A DNA stretch of 64,000 nucleotides from contig CAUYUJ010015305.1 of the NCBI GenBank assembly GCA_963575745.1, forward strand, positions 728,991 to 792,990, read 5' to 3'. The stretch's first letter is position 1. Every line of letters starts with the position of its first letter. The notes beneath the pieces are model-generated. The model did no database searches, was not told the DNA's origin, and saw nothing but the letters and a program-made list of their open reading frames with translations. Below are positions 1 to 9,950 of this stretch, piece after piece. The DNA comes from Prorocentrum cordatum. Its lineage: Eukaryota > Sar > Dinophyceae > Prorocentrales > Prorocentraceae. The position numbers and the translations under genes were made by a program.

Positions 1-39
1 ATCGACCTCGGTGAACCTCTCTCAGGTCACGACGCGTGT

Positions 40-500
40 GACGGGTGTGCCAAAATTGACACGGGTACGCCATGCGGACGCTGCCACCTAAGCCGCCAGT
101 GGAGCCCCATGTGAGGCCACGGAACGTGTGACGGGTGCGCCCGAATGCAGGATGGAACCGCGTGCGGGCGCTGCCACTACTAGGGCCTTCGATGGAGCTC
201 CCTATGGGGACACGAAAAGTGCGCGAGGTGCGCCGATATGCAGGTGGAACTGAATGCGGACCCTGCCACTGGGGCCTTCGGCGGAGCACCCCATGGGGCC
301 ACGAAAAGTGCGCGGCCGAACTGGAGGTGGAACAGCATGCGGACCCTGCCACTGGGGCCTTCGACGGAGCACCCTGTGGGGCAACGAAAGGTGTGAGGGG
401 TGCGCCGAAACGGAGGTGGAACTGCATGCGGACCCTGCCACTGGGGCCTTCGACGGAGCACCCTATGGGGCAGCAGAGCGTGTGAGGGGTGCGCCGAAAC
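40..500. repeat. Degenerate tandem repeat, period 83-92 bp, about 5 copies
   Basis: The word TGCGGACC or TGCGGGCG recurs at about 73, 163, 255, 338 and 427, giving spacings of 90, 92, 83 and 89 bp. Each unit also carries CTGCCAC, GGGCCTTCG and a GGAGC-CCC-ATGGGG block. Open frames on both strands run through it because the unit lacks stops. I infer a minisatellite, not a gene. Confidence 0.85.
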
Positions 501-668
501 GGTCAGCGATGCGGCACGATCCTCCGACCCCAGACCTAGAGAGAAAAGGCCGACTTTCGCGGCAGCTGCTCTTCGCATTGGGGAAACGAATCCTGAGGGA
601 AACGTGTCCTGGACCCTGAGCCCGAAAGCGGCGAAAACCTGAGGAATCGTTTCCCTCAGTCGGGGGGG
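501..668. other. No gene recognised
   Basis: Unique-looking GC-rich sequence between the tandem array and a dispersed repeat. No domain, RNA gene or repeat is recognised. Confidence 0.4.
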
Positions 669-865
669 TGCAAGGGGGGGCGCCCAAGAGGGGGGGGTCG
701 CAAATCATGGCCAGCGGCATGTGCGCGGCCCTGGGGCGGGGCCAGGGACGCATTGAAATAACTAAGAAGAGGCGCCACGAAATCTGGGGCGATATCATGG
801 CCCCCGCCATGATTAACCCCCCCCCCCCAGTCATCAACCCCCTCCTTGCCGCCCCCGACCATGGC
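669..865 (+). repeat. Dispersed repeat family A, copy 1
   Basis: The stretch with ATCATGGCC-GCGGCATGTGCGCGGCCC, a CGCCACGA-ATCTGGGG block and a TTGCCGCCCCCG end reappears in the same order at about 51015-51170. A more diverged relative is at 46030-46140. It contains runs of G and C. No coding signal is seen, so this is read as a dispersed repeat of unknown type. Confidence 0.7.
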
Positions 866-1237
866 GACGGCTCGCCGGGCTCTCGATAAGCGCCCGGCCC
901 TGCCTCAGCCGCACGGCGCCGGGGAAGTGTGGGGGGGGTGGCCCGAGGGGCGTCAGGGCGTCGAGGCCGTCGCCGAGCTCCTGCGGTCGGTGTGGCGCGA
1001 GGCCAGCGACTCCTCGGGGCCAGGGGCAATCAACATCGAGTGTGGGCATCGTTGAACCGACCCTTTCTCCCCATGAACGTGGCCAGGGCCCGAATGGCCG
1101 ATTGCCCCCCTAGATGGGGATATTGGCCGTTCCCTTCGGGTTTCGAGGTGTGTCCTCCACTGGGGTGCAAGGATGCGGGAATCGGCTAAACGATACCGAG
1201 AACGGGGAAATCGGATCAGAATCCAAGGGCGCATTAC
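866..1237. other. No gene recognised
   Basis: GC-rich sequence with no recognisable protein domain on either strand. Confidence 0.4.
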
Positions 1238-1266
1238 TTCGCGCTTCGCGCCGCGCGAAGCGCGAA
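1238..1266. repeat. Perfect inverted repeat, 13 bp arms
   Basis: Arms TTCGCGCTTCGCG (1238-1250) and its exact reverse complement (1254-1266) flank a 3-nt CCG loop. The arms are rich in CGCG. Confidence 0.8.
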
Positions 1267-2269
1267 TCACTTCGCGCTCTCGCGCCGCCTCCCCCCCAGG
1301 GGGGAAGAGGAGGATGACGAGGAATCGGAGCCGAACCACCAAGCGCGAATAACGTTGCGCACTGGAGAAGCCCCTTTGGAATCGGAATGAAAATCTGCGG
1401 CAAGAACAACCACATCGAAATCGTAAGGACCGGACCGCGCATCGCATCGGGCCACATCGGCACAGTCGGAATGGAATCCAGTCTGGGGGAACTAAAAGGC
1501 ACCGGTACCGCTGCTTCCGCCCAGACCTCTCCCGGGGTACTTTCTGACCAAAATACCGAGACGAATCCAGCGGTGGCGATGAGGGCCTTCGAGGAGGCCG
1601 AAAAAGGGCAAAACGGGCGAGCGGTATCGGTAGCTTTTCCTCCTCTGACGATCGGCGACGCCAAGATGCACAAGAGCCCCGTGCAAGCACCTGGCCGCAT
1701 CGGACAGCCCGAAACTCAGAACCGAATCGAATCCGACCGGCCGCAGTCGAGGTCGGACCAGCACGATCGGATCGAGCTGGGCTCTGCTCGGGTGCCGCGG
1801 CTCAGGCCCCTCGCGCGTCGTGCAAAAAACACGACGGGCGGCGAATCGCCGCGTTGTAGTTTCCGGGTGCCCTCACAGCCGGACCCAGGACAGAAACGCA
1901 TCCTTCAAGAACACATGAGACCCTCCGCTGGCCAAACCACGCAGAACATCCTGGGGTACCCTCCCCAGGATACACAAGAACATCCAGCAGACCCGAGGAA
2001 TACTAGGGTACCCTCGTCGAGGACCTGGGAGCTGGGGCATGGGCAAGAGTCCAGGAGGATGCCTGGGAGGCCAGGTCTAGAGTCCAGAGGGTCGGGGCGC
2101 AGGGCACTCGGGAGGCGTGCCACTTTCTTATTCAATCCGCAATGTCCTGTCGGGATCAACTGGCCGCCATGGGCAGCGCGCCGACGCCTCCAGGCTTGCA
2201 CCGACGACCCGAAAGTGAAGTTGTCAGGCTGCAGCGAGCAGCTCGACAGAAAGGCATGAGGCCTGGCCC
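1267..2269. other. No gene recognised; contains dispersed repeat B
   Basis: An open frame of about 290 codons crosses 1387-2259 on the plus strand, but it shows no domain and is overlapped by equally long frames on the other strand. Positions 1540-1615 match repeat family B (other copies near 3340, 45785 and 46200). Confidence 0.4.
1540..1615 (+). repeat. Dispersed repeat family B, copy 1
   Basis: The pattern GA-GAATCCAGCGGTGGCGATGAGGGCC followed by an AGGCC-GAAAAAGGGC end is shared, with substitutions, with 3340-3415, 45785-45870 and 46200-46275. Function unknown. Confidence 0.55.
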
Positions 2270-2443
2270 AGGAACCCGCTCCTCCCCCTCCTCCTCTGCT
2301 CCTCTCTCCCTCCTCCTCATCCTGCTCCTCGTCCTCCTGCTCATCCTGCCCCTCCTCCTCCTCCTCCTCCTCCTCCTCCTCCTCCTCCTCCTCCTGCTCC
2401 TCCTCCTGCTCCTCCTCCTCCTCCTGCTCGATCAACCGATGGC
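2270..2443. repeat. CTC/CTG trinucleotide tract
   Basis: Nearly pure pyrimidine CTC repeats with CTG and CCC interruptions on the plus strand. The long Leu-rich or Glu-rich frames across it are products of the repeat. Confidence 0.95.
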
Positions 2444-3339
2444 CGAAGAAAGAAATAGAAGGCACCACCCTTCACCTGCGGAGGCATGCGCGGATTTCTC
2501 GTGACGGCGCTGGGCCCCACCTGCTGGCGCCTCTGCCTGGCGCCGCCGCCCGCGCCAGGGGAGCAGTCTCCAGCGACGGCCCCAGACATGCTTCTACTGA
2601 TTGCAGGTATTCGAGGGCATGCGTCGACGTCCAATCCTCGGAGCCGAACCAGTGCTTGGGGCCAAATACTTTACAGGCGATCCCAGCTCGACGGTTCGCA
2701 AGCATCCCCACAGATAGGAGGGGTGCCACCCAGATGGAAGGGGCGACGACCACGACGAGGCCGACGACGATCTCTGGACCTCACCTGGAGGCCGAATCCC
2801 CATGAGCTGGGGTGTTGAAGCCCTCCCGCTCCCAACGGCACCACAGCACCACAACCCCACCCACAAGGAGGGGGCACTGCAGCACAACACCACACCCTGA
2901 ACAGCAAACCACACCCACTGAAGGGGGGGGCATCGGCGGGGGGGAGGGGAGGCCAATTCCCTTTGGGGGGGGAGCCCTGGCTCATACGTGCCACACCCCC
3001 TGGAGAGTCTGGGAGGGGAAGAGGGGAAGGATGGAGGAGGAGGCGTGTGGGGGTGGGGAAGGAACGAACTGGTCCCTGGAACCAAGGTTCCTAATTATCC
3101 GTGCCACACACCCTTCGTGCCCCGGAATCTCTGACGCCGCCATCTTGTTCACAGCGTGGACCCCTGGAGCTTCAGACCGCTTCCCCGGGGCGGGCTTTTC
3201 ATCCCGAATCATCCGGCCCCAAAGGCCCGGCGAGGGCCCCCACAAGCCGAAACCGACCAGAAACCTGCCACCGCGCTTTTCCACTGCGCGAGTTGTCGGG
3301 GACGGGGGCCAAACATCGGTCTCTGAACATCTCCAGGGC
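2444..3339. other. No gene recognised; dispersed repeat G near 3190-3260
   Basis: Open frames overlap on both strands with no recognisable domain. Positions 3190-3260 (TTTTCATCCCGA block followed by GGCCC-GGCGAGGGCCCC) resemble 60465-60535 in the same orientation and 8710-8775 in the opposite one. Confidence 0.4.
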
Positions 3340-3415
3340 CTGCCTTGTGGCCAGGAAGTCGAGGCGGATCCAACCGTGGTGACGAGCAGCCTCCCGAAGG
3401 GCCCGAAGAACGCAC
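3340..3415 (+). repeat. Dispersed repeat family B, copy 2
   Basis: The segment around GGATCCAACCGTGGTGACG aligns with family B at 1540, 45785 and 46200, including the flanking CTCCCGAAGGGC-like end. Confidence 0.5.
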
Positions 3416-3447
3416 ATGGCAATCAGAAAACGCACTCCCCACATTCA

Positions 3448-3645
3448 AATGGGGGCGCGCAAACACGGATTAGCGATCCATGGATTTGGCGCGCGGTCGC
3501 CAAATCCATGGATCGGGGAGTTGACTTCCCCGATAATGCGGCTGGTGCCGCCTCGCTCGACGGCGGAAATCCGCGATTCCCCATGGAAACGGGACAAGTC
3601 GCTAATCCACGCCTCCTTGATCCATGTTTGCGATCGCCTGAGTCG
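3448..3645 (+). mobile_element. Fold-back (MITE-like) element, copy 1
   Basis: About 195 bp nearly identical to 62920-63115. Near its left end is a palindrome with 17 bp arms (3475-3491 and 3498-3514, arm GATCCATGGATTTGGCG) around a 6-nt loop. Its ends are imperfect inverted repeats (left CGCAAACACGGATTAGCG, right reverse complement CGCAAACATGGATCAAGG). Internally repetitive, non-coding and dispersed, it fits a non-autonomous fold-back element. No clear target-site duplication is seen. Confidence 0.6.
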
Positions 3646-3819
3646 AAGCGGGACGTACTTCCCCACACCTGCCGCACCCCCTTCGCGCCCCGCTCCTCGG
3701 AGCCGAAGCGGTCCCTCCTCGACCCGCCGCGCGGCCTCAGGGGGCGCCTCCTTCTGGGCGGGACGGCGGCGGGCCCCAGGGGGGATTGTGCAGCTGGCTG
3801 GGCGCGGGCCCGCTTTGCC
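3646..3819. other. No gene recognised
   Basis: GC-rich unique sequence leading into a CTC tract. No domain seen. Confidence 0.35.
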
Positions 3820-4136
3820 TCACCCTCCTCCTCCTCCGCTGCCTCTCCTCCGCTTCCGCCGCTTCCGCCTCCTCCGCCTCCTCCCCCCCCCTCCTCCGCC
3901 TCCTCATCATGCTCCTTCTTGTTTCCCTTTGTTCCTCCTCCTCCTCCTCCTCCCTCTCCTCCTCCCTCCTCCTCTCCTCCTCCTCCTCCTCCTCCTCCTC
4001 CTCCTCCTCCTCCTCCTCCTCCTCCTCCTCCTCCTCCTCCTCCTCCTCCTCCTCCCCTCCTCACCTCTTCACTCCTCCTCCTCCTCCTCCTCCTCCTCCT
4101 CCTCCTCCTCCTCCTCCTCCTCCTCCTCCTCCTCCC
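3820..4136. repeat. Long CTC/TCC trinucleotide tract
   Basis: More than 300 bp of pyrimidine CTC/TCC repeat on the plus strand with few interruptions. It generates poly-Pro, poly-Leu and poly-Ser frames on one strand and poly-Gly/Glu/Arg frames on the other, none credible as a gene. Confidence 0.97.
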
Positions 4137-4264
4137 ATGTTCTTCCTTCTCTCCCTCCTCCTCCACCAGTCCTGTCTCCTTATGAACAGCTCCTCCCCGT
4201 CGCACACCGGGACGTGCCGGTAGGGCGGGCCGGGCGTTTCGCCAGAGACCCCCGCGCCAGTTCT

Positions 4265-4560
4265 GATCACTAAGCTGGATACCTGCAGCAGCTTCACGGA
4301 TGGAGGGCGGGTGGTTTTCACCATGTGGCCCTCGCCCTTGCGCTGCGCACGTTCGTCTCAATTTGCAACGCAACAGCTTCAAGGATGGAGGGCGGCTCGT
4401 TTGTCAACATTTGGCTATGGCATTAGCGCCACGCGCATTCGGAGTAAAAGTTCGCAGCAACGTCACAAGAAAGCAGGGCGGCTCCTTTTTAAAATGTGGT
4501 TCTCGCCATAACGCCGCGCATTCGTCTTAATGGTTTACAGCAGTTCCACGGCTTCTTATG
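4265..4560 (+). repeat. Tandem and dispersed repeat family F, cluster 1
   Basis: Three to four degenerate units carry CTCGCC-CGC-GCGCACGTTCGTCT followed by a GCAGC-GCTTCA-GGATGGAGGGCGGCTC block and an AAAATGTGG spacer. Units recur about every 70-110 bp. The same family appears at 5140-5300, weakly at 24590-24715 and again at 63560-64000. Confidence 0.75.
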
Positions 4561-4689
4561 GCTCGCGTCCAAGCAATTGTATGTTGGCACGATGTGGGTC
4601 TGTCAGCACGCAACCGGTCACATTGAATCGCGGTGTTGAAATCCCAGGAATGACACTCTGGCACGATTCAGGACCGTCTTCCTCGCGTG

Positions 4690-4796
4690 TCCCCACTCCC
4701 CACTCCTCCTCTCCTCTCCTCTTTCCTCCCGTCCTCCTGCTCCTCCTCCCCTCCTCCTCCTCCTCCTCCTCCTCCTCCTCCATCTACTCCTCCTCC
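4690..4796. repeat. CTC trinucleotide tract
   Basis: Pyrimidine CTC/TCC repeats on the plus strand, directly abutting the AT-rich island. Confidence 0.9.
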
Positions 4797-5012
4797 TCTC
4801 CTTATTACCTTATCCGTATTATTCTTATGAGTGTTATGATTAGTATTAGTCGTAGTAGTATTCGTACTATCTTTCTGTTGATTATGTTTCTTAACCTTCG
4901 TCTTATCAGTATCATTCGTCACAGCATTCGTCTTACTATTATTCGTATTGATTGTCGTATTATTATTCGTCTTCTTATCCTTCTTCTGCATATTATGATT
5001 ATTGTTCTTCCT
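4797..5012. repeat. AT-rich degenerate TTA/TTC/ATT triplet island
   Basis: About 215 bp of much lower GC than its surroundings, made of TATTATT, CGTATT and CTTATC-like triplets. On the minus strand it reads as an Asn/Thr/Lys-rich low-complexity frame. Flanking CTC repeats on both sides suggest a diverged triplet microsatellite. Confidence 0.75.
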
Positions 5013-5052
5013 CCTCCTCCTTCTCTCCCTCCTCCTCCTCCTCCTCCCATTC
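5013..5052. repeat. CTC trinucleotide tract
   Basis: Short CTC/CTT tract closing the AT-rich island. Confidence 0.85.
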
Positions 5053-5139
5053 TCTTCCACCTCATCCATGATCTTCCCTTGTAAACAACTTGTCCCTGTT
5101 GCGCACCCGAGCGTTCCGCCAGAGACTTCCTCGCACTTT

Positions 5140-5300
5140 ATCACCCTGACGCTTGAAACATGCAGCCGTTTCACGATTGGAGGGCTGGCAGCTTGCAGTT
5201 TTCAAAATGTGGCTCTCGCCTCAACGCCGCGCACGTTCGTCTTAAAATGTTGCAGAAGCTTCAAAGGTAGAGGGCGGCTCCTTTGCAAAATATGGGGGAC
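5140..5300 (+). repeat. Repeat family F, cluster 2
   Basis: Two units match 4265-4560: TGGCTCTCGCC-CAACGCCGCGCACGTTCGTCTTAAAA, then TGCAGAAGCTTCAAAGG and AGAGGGCGGCTCC. Confidence 0.75.
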
Positions 5301-5424
5301 TCCAAACCGGAGTTTTGACCCCCCCCGGCCCGGGGTGGCCCCGGACCGAACTCACCCGGGGCGGTCTGGGCTCCCTGGGCTCGTTCTTGAGCTGCACGAC
5401 AGCACTTGACGCATCCCAAGAAGC

Positions 5425-6020
5425 CGCCAAGACGGTCCACGAGAACCCAAAGCCGCCGAACGATCGCTCCAAGACGCCCAAGATGAGCTCAAAACGGCCC
5501 AAGAGGCCGCCAAGACACCCCACGAAGCCTCCTAGAGGCCTCACAAGAAGCCCCCAAGAAACCAACATCTAGAAATTCCGGTGGGAAACGCGCATTTTCA
5601 GCATATCCAACTTGTTAGCCTTCACGGCGTTGAAAGCCGTCCACGAGGCCCCCACGAGGCCCCCAGGACCACCCCGAAACGGCCCACGAGGCTCCCAAGA
5701 GGCCGCAAAGACAACCCAAAAGATCTCCAACGTGGCCCTCGAGGCGCCCTAGACGGCCCAAAAGAGCTCCAAGACGGCCCCAAGAAGAGCCCAAGAGAGG
5801 GACCACGAACCGCGAATTCCAGCGCTCCGCCCAACGAAGCTCTCCGGAGGACCCTAGAAGCCCCCAAGCGGCCCCAAGAGGCCCCCATGAGGCACGCAAG
5901 AGGCCCCAAGGAGCTCCCAAGAGGCCCAAAAGAAGCCCCAGAACGGCCCCCAAGACCCTTCCAAAGTGCCTCGAAGAGGCCCGCGAAAATCCTCGCCACG
6001 AGATCCCAACGGACATCCCA
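5425..6020. repeat. AGGCCCC/CCAAGA degenerate repeat block 1
   Basis: Dozens of degenerate decamers such as AGGCCCCCAAGAGG, CGGCCCAAGA and ACGGCCC. Translations (Gly-Pro-Lys-Glu-Ala-Pro-Arg on plus, Trp-Gly-Leu-Leu-Gly on minus) are stop-poor on both strands. Similar blocks lie at 23770-24330, 30940-31260, 39160-39535 and 60770-61560. Interpreted as a short-period minisatellite family. Confidence 0.8.
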
Positions 6021-6397
6021 GAGCGTGCCACACATGACCCTGAACTTGACGCATTCTTGCTACTTTCCCCGCCACGGCTTCGGAATTCTGCCCGCGAGGT
6101 GGCTCGTGGAATGCAGTCCTGGAGGCGCAGTAGTTTATAGAGGGGTCGGCGGATGTGGCGTAAGCCTGAAGAACAGACTATTCGATACTAACAACGAGCC
6201 GATCAAATTTCAAGGGCCAAGTGGCGCGCAACGCGCAGAGCGCATTGCTGTGATCCGACAGTGGGGCCACCTTCGAAGTCCTCCCATGTCGTGGGAGTGC
6301 TTGAATATGTACTGGGGCACCGCCGTCCTCACCGCTGATGAGGCTTATCTGAATATTGGTGAGGCCCCGCGACCTTCAGTCTGGCACGCTGTTGCCA
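6021..6397. other. No gene recognised
   Basis: Between a repeat block and the decayed ORF1. Part may belong to the 3' continuation of the minus-strand element, but no endonuclease or RT motif is visible. Confidence 0.3.
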
Positions 6398-7660
6398 TCA
6401 ACAGGCGTGCTTTCTGCTGCTGGCACTGCAGTGCCCAAGGCTGCCGATGGCTCCTCGACGTTGGCGAGCGCGACCGAGCCGTCCAGGCCCCGCTGCTGCT
6501 TGGCAACTGCGCTGTCTGCCTCGGGGCGCCGCTGCTGCTGCTGCTGGCCGAAGTTGCGCTGCCTCTGCTTGGCCGCGCCCACCTGCCTGCGCGCCTGCTG
6601 CCCAGCCTTCTGCTCCGCCTTCTGGCCCGGTGCCTCTGCCCAGGCACGCGCGGTCTCCTCCGACGTCGGCGCTCGCCTTGGGCTCGGCCCCGCCTGCGGC
6701 GGGTAGTCCTTCTGGTGGCGCGCCGTTCGCCCCGCATTGCTGCCGCTGCTGTATAAGCGTCGCTGCGAGCTTGCTCATATGTCCCGCGAGGCCGTTCACC
6801 GTCGTCTCCAGCTGCGCCATGCTTCAATGCCGCTTGGCCGCGACTGGCTCCGACGTGGAAGACGCTGGCGCTGCGCCGGTGTGCTCGCTTTTGATCAGTT
6901 CGCCCGGCTCGGCGTCTTGCAGCAGGTCGGTGCTGTAGGGGCCCTCGTAGAACTCATCGTCGCCATCGATGCTGCTGACGACGTCCTCATCTGAGCTGTC
7001 GTCTTGTCTCGCCGCAGTACCCGATGACGCTGAGAGCGACTCCGCTTAGAACGCATAGAAACCCTGCATCTATTTAATTTGCCCGGGGAACAGCTGAGCG
7101 TGATGTACATCCTCCTTGACCTTCGTTGCTTCTGCTCTGCCGCCATCAGCTTTATCCTTGCCGCGAGCTCGGCATCCTTCGCCGCCGCGAGCGTCTTCTT
7201 TTCCTTGTTGTCAAAGGCCTTCGGATTGTCATGCCCGAAGTCTGGGTTCTTGCCGGCCATGATGGCTTGGCAATTGATGGCGCATACTCCTTCTCTGCCT
7301 GCTGTGAACGTCGCTGTTCTGTGTCTGGAAGCCCACGGATGGCGCGAAAGCGTCAATCATCTGCGAGAAGAGTTTGGCGCAGATGCCCACGATGTTGTTT
7401 CAAACCTGCTGCAGTGGGAGAAGTGCAACTGGACCTGGGCGGAAGGCCACTTCGAGAGCTTCGCGAGCATGGGGAGCATGCCCAACAAACCCTTCTCCGT
7501 CTGCGCCTCGGACTGCTAAGCATCCCCGCGTCTAGCACCTCCCCTGCTCCTGCTTGGCTGCCGAACCTCCTTCCACGGCGGCAGCTTCTCTTCCCCGCAG
7601 CTCCGACACGTGGTCCGCGAGGAGTTGTTCCTAGTCTCGCAGCCCATGCAAGTCCAGGCT
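6398..7660 (-). pseudogene. Decayed LINE ORF1-like gene with RanBP2-type zinc finger
   Basis: On the minus strand, residues WTCMGCETRNNSSRTTCRSC (about 7656-7597) match the RanBP2-type zinc finger pattern W-x-C-x2-C-x3-N-x6-C-x2-C exactly. Downstream, in other frames, are a charged helical segment rich in Lys, Glu and Ala (about 7290-7105) and a heptad-like stretch MAQLETTVNGLAGHMSKLAA (about 6820-6761). RanBP2-type fingers followed by coiled coils occur in nucleic-acid-binding ORF1 proteins of some non-LTR retroelements, so I infer a broken ORF1. Frame changes between the pieces and the GGA tract upstream argue against a working gene. No RT follows it directly. It could instead be the relic of a cellular zinc-finger gene. 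Confidence 0.45.
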
Positions 7661-7910
7661 GCTGCAGCATCGCCCCCAGGCGGGGCAGATGCTGATCGGC
7701 CGCTCCCTCCTCCAGTGGCTGCGGCGCCGTTGCTGCAGTGACGACCAGGCAGCCCAGCCGCGGCGCCGAATCGCAGCAGCGTGCGGGCCGCTGCCGCCGC
7801 TGACGCGGGTGCCAGGCAGGATCGGGGGCGGAGCGGGATTCCCCTGCACCGCCCTTGGTCGCGCGCTCTCTCGCGGCAGTCGCTGCCCTGTGCTGCCCTG
7901 TGCCCGCGAG

Positions 7911-8275
7911 GAGGAATGAGGAGGGAGAGGAGGATGAGGAGGTGGGCCAGAGGAAGAGGACCTGAGGAGGGGGAGGAGGAGGAGGAGGAAGAGAAGGACG
8001 AGGAGGAGGAGGAGGAGGACAAAGAAGAGAAGAAAGTGGAGAAGGGAGAAGGACGAGAATAAGGAAGAGGAGGAGGACGAGGGGGAGGAGGAGGAGGAGG
8101 AGGAAGAGGAGGACGAGGGGGGAGGAGGAAAAGGAGGCGAAGAGGGAGGAGGAGGAGGAGGTGAGAAGGCGAGGAGGAGGCGAGGAGGGACGAGGTGGTG
8201 GGGAGGAGGCGAGGAGGGAGGAGCAGAGGAGGCAAAGAGGGGGCGAGGAGGTGAGGATGACGAGGGGGAGGAGTG
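7911..8275. repeat. GGA purine tract
   Basis: GAGGAGG and GAAGA-type purine repeats on the plus strand. Long Pro/Ser/Leu frames on the opposite strand are artefacts. Confidence 0.95.
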
Positions 8276-8999
8276 ACGAGCGAACAGCCGACGAGAGCGG
8301 CGCAGCACGACGGCACCCGTCCTTGGCAGCAGCCCGCTGCAGCAGGGCAGGCAGCCGAAAACCCTGGCCAGCAGCGAAGGCGCCTGCGGCCAGGGGGGAT
8401 ATCGGGGCCATCTTGGACGAGGGGCTCGAAATGTCAGCTCGTATTCCCGATCTTGGGCCCCTCTTTGGGGCGTTCCTCCCCCAGAAGCGGCCCCCCATGT
8501 CCCCAGACACTTCGCGTCGCGAAAGGATCACGACCGTGAAATCTTGGTGTCTCACTTTTGTGCGCCAGGCGTTTCCGCCTGGTTCTGGGCCCGGGAACCC
8601 TCACATATCGATTCCGCTTGAGAAACTGTGCAGAAAGATGGGCTCCGGGACTCTGGCCGTAATTGCGCCGATGCTGCAATCTTCTCGCCGCGTCGGACCT
8701 TTGGACCCGCAAGGTGTTTCACAATCTTGAGCTTCTGGGGGCCCTCACCGGGACCCGAAACCATCATACAATTAATCGCGTTGCCAAGGTGGTTCCTGGG
8801 AAGGTGTCCAGACCTCCTGGGGTCCACGCTTATGACAGAATCATGGCGTCGGGGAACTGGCTCCTCCCCTCCGCATGTGGGATGATGAGCGGCACATCAA
8901 GCGGTGGGTTCTATATTCGGCTGGCTATGCAGGGTAAAGGGCAGGAGACTCGATGACCAGCGTTGGCACGCAGCTGCCCGCCGCATCAGAATTTGATCA
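8276..8999. other. No gene recognised; inverted copy of repeat G at 8710-8775
   Basis: No domain is seen on either strand. The GGGCCCTCACCGGGACCCGAAACCATC segment (about 8737-8763) is the reverse complement of family G at 3190 and 60465. Confidence 0.4.
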
Positions 9000-9220
9000 A
9001 GAGGATGGAGAAGGAGGAAGGGCGGGGGGTGAGTGTGGAGGGATGATTCGAAGGTGGAGAACGGAGAGAAGAAGACAAACGAGGAGGATAAGGAGGAGGA
9101 GGAGGAGGAGAAACAAAAAAAGAAGAGGAGGAGGACGAGGGAAACAGGTGAAAGAAGGTTGAAGACAAGGAGGAGGAAGAGGACCGGGAAGAGGAGAAGA
9201 AAGGAGGAGAAGGAGGGAGC
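9000..9220. repeat. GGA/GAAG purine tract
   Basis: Purine-rich degenerate GGA repeats on the plus strand. Confidence 0.9.
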
Positions 9221-9235
9221 ATGACCCAAACAGCG

Positions 9236-9358
9236 AAAACCCTCCTCCCCCTCCCTCCCCCCCTCCCCTCATCCTGCTCACCCTCCTCCCTCTGGTTCCC
9301 CTCCTCCCTCCTCCACCCCTTTTTTCCCCCCGTGTCCCTCCTTGCTCTCCCCCCCCCG
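9236..9358. repeat. CTC/CCCT pyrimidine tract
   Basis: The strand bias switches from purine (9000-9220) to pyrimidine within 20 bp, leaving the two tracts as potential pairing partners. Confidence 0.85.
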
Positions 9359-9544
9359 AAGGAAGGCAACGTCTCTGGGACCAGCCAAAGGCTCTGCCCT
9401 CCCACTCGTCTGCGGCGCGGCGTCCCCGGAACCGTGGGCCCTGGCCCAGGGGCAGACCGTTCATGCCGTGACAGATCGCGGTGGCCCCGCAACCCGCAAC
9501 GGGCCTGTGGGTGCCGAAGCACAGGCGCTCAAGGGATCGCAACG
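9359..9544. other. No gene recognised
   Basis: Short GC-rich spacer between pyrimidine and purine tracts. Confidence 0.3.
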
Positions 9545-9950
9545 TCGGAAGACTGAGAGCGGGAGGAGCGAGGAGGGAGGGAAAAACATGGAAAGGCGGA
9601 GGGAACGAGGGAGGAGGGAGGAGGGAAGGAGGAGGAAGGGAGGAGGGAGGAGGGAGGAGGGAGGAGGATGGAGAAAAAGAAAGCGGGAGGAGGGAGGAGG
9701 GAGGGAAGGAAAAAAGAGGGCGGAAGGAAAGAGGGAGGAGGGAGGAGGGAGGGAAGCAGGAGGGAGGAGGGGGAGGGAGGGAGGAGGGAGAAGAAACGGG
9801 CGGGAAGGGAGGGAAAGAAAAAAGAGGGCGGAGGGAAGGACGGAGGAAGGAGGAGAGAGGGGAGGGGACGGAGGAGGGAGGGAGCAGGGACAAGGGAGGG
9901 GGGAGAGACAGACACCGAGAGGAGGGAGGAGGGAGGGAAGGACACCGACG
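9545..9950. repeat. GGAGGGA purine tract
   Basis: About 400 bp of GGAGGGAGGA and GGAAAAAAGAGG units, almost all purine on the plus strand, with a higher-order block (AAAGAGGGCGGA) repeated at about 9711 and 9820. Confidence 0.95.

Noticed and set aside
2812-4185. Long plus-strand frame with poly-Pro and poly-Leu
   Set aside because: It is produced by the CTC tract at 3820-4136. No domain lies outside the repeat and the opposite strand is equally open.
7353-8555. 400-codon minus-strand frame
   Set aside because: Most of it is a Pro/Ser/Leu reading of the GGA tract.
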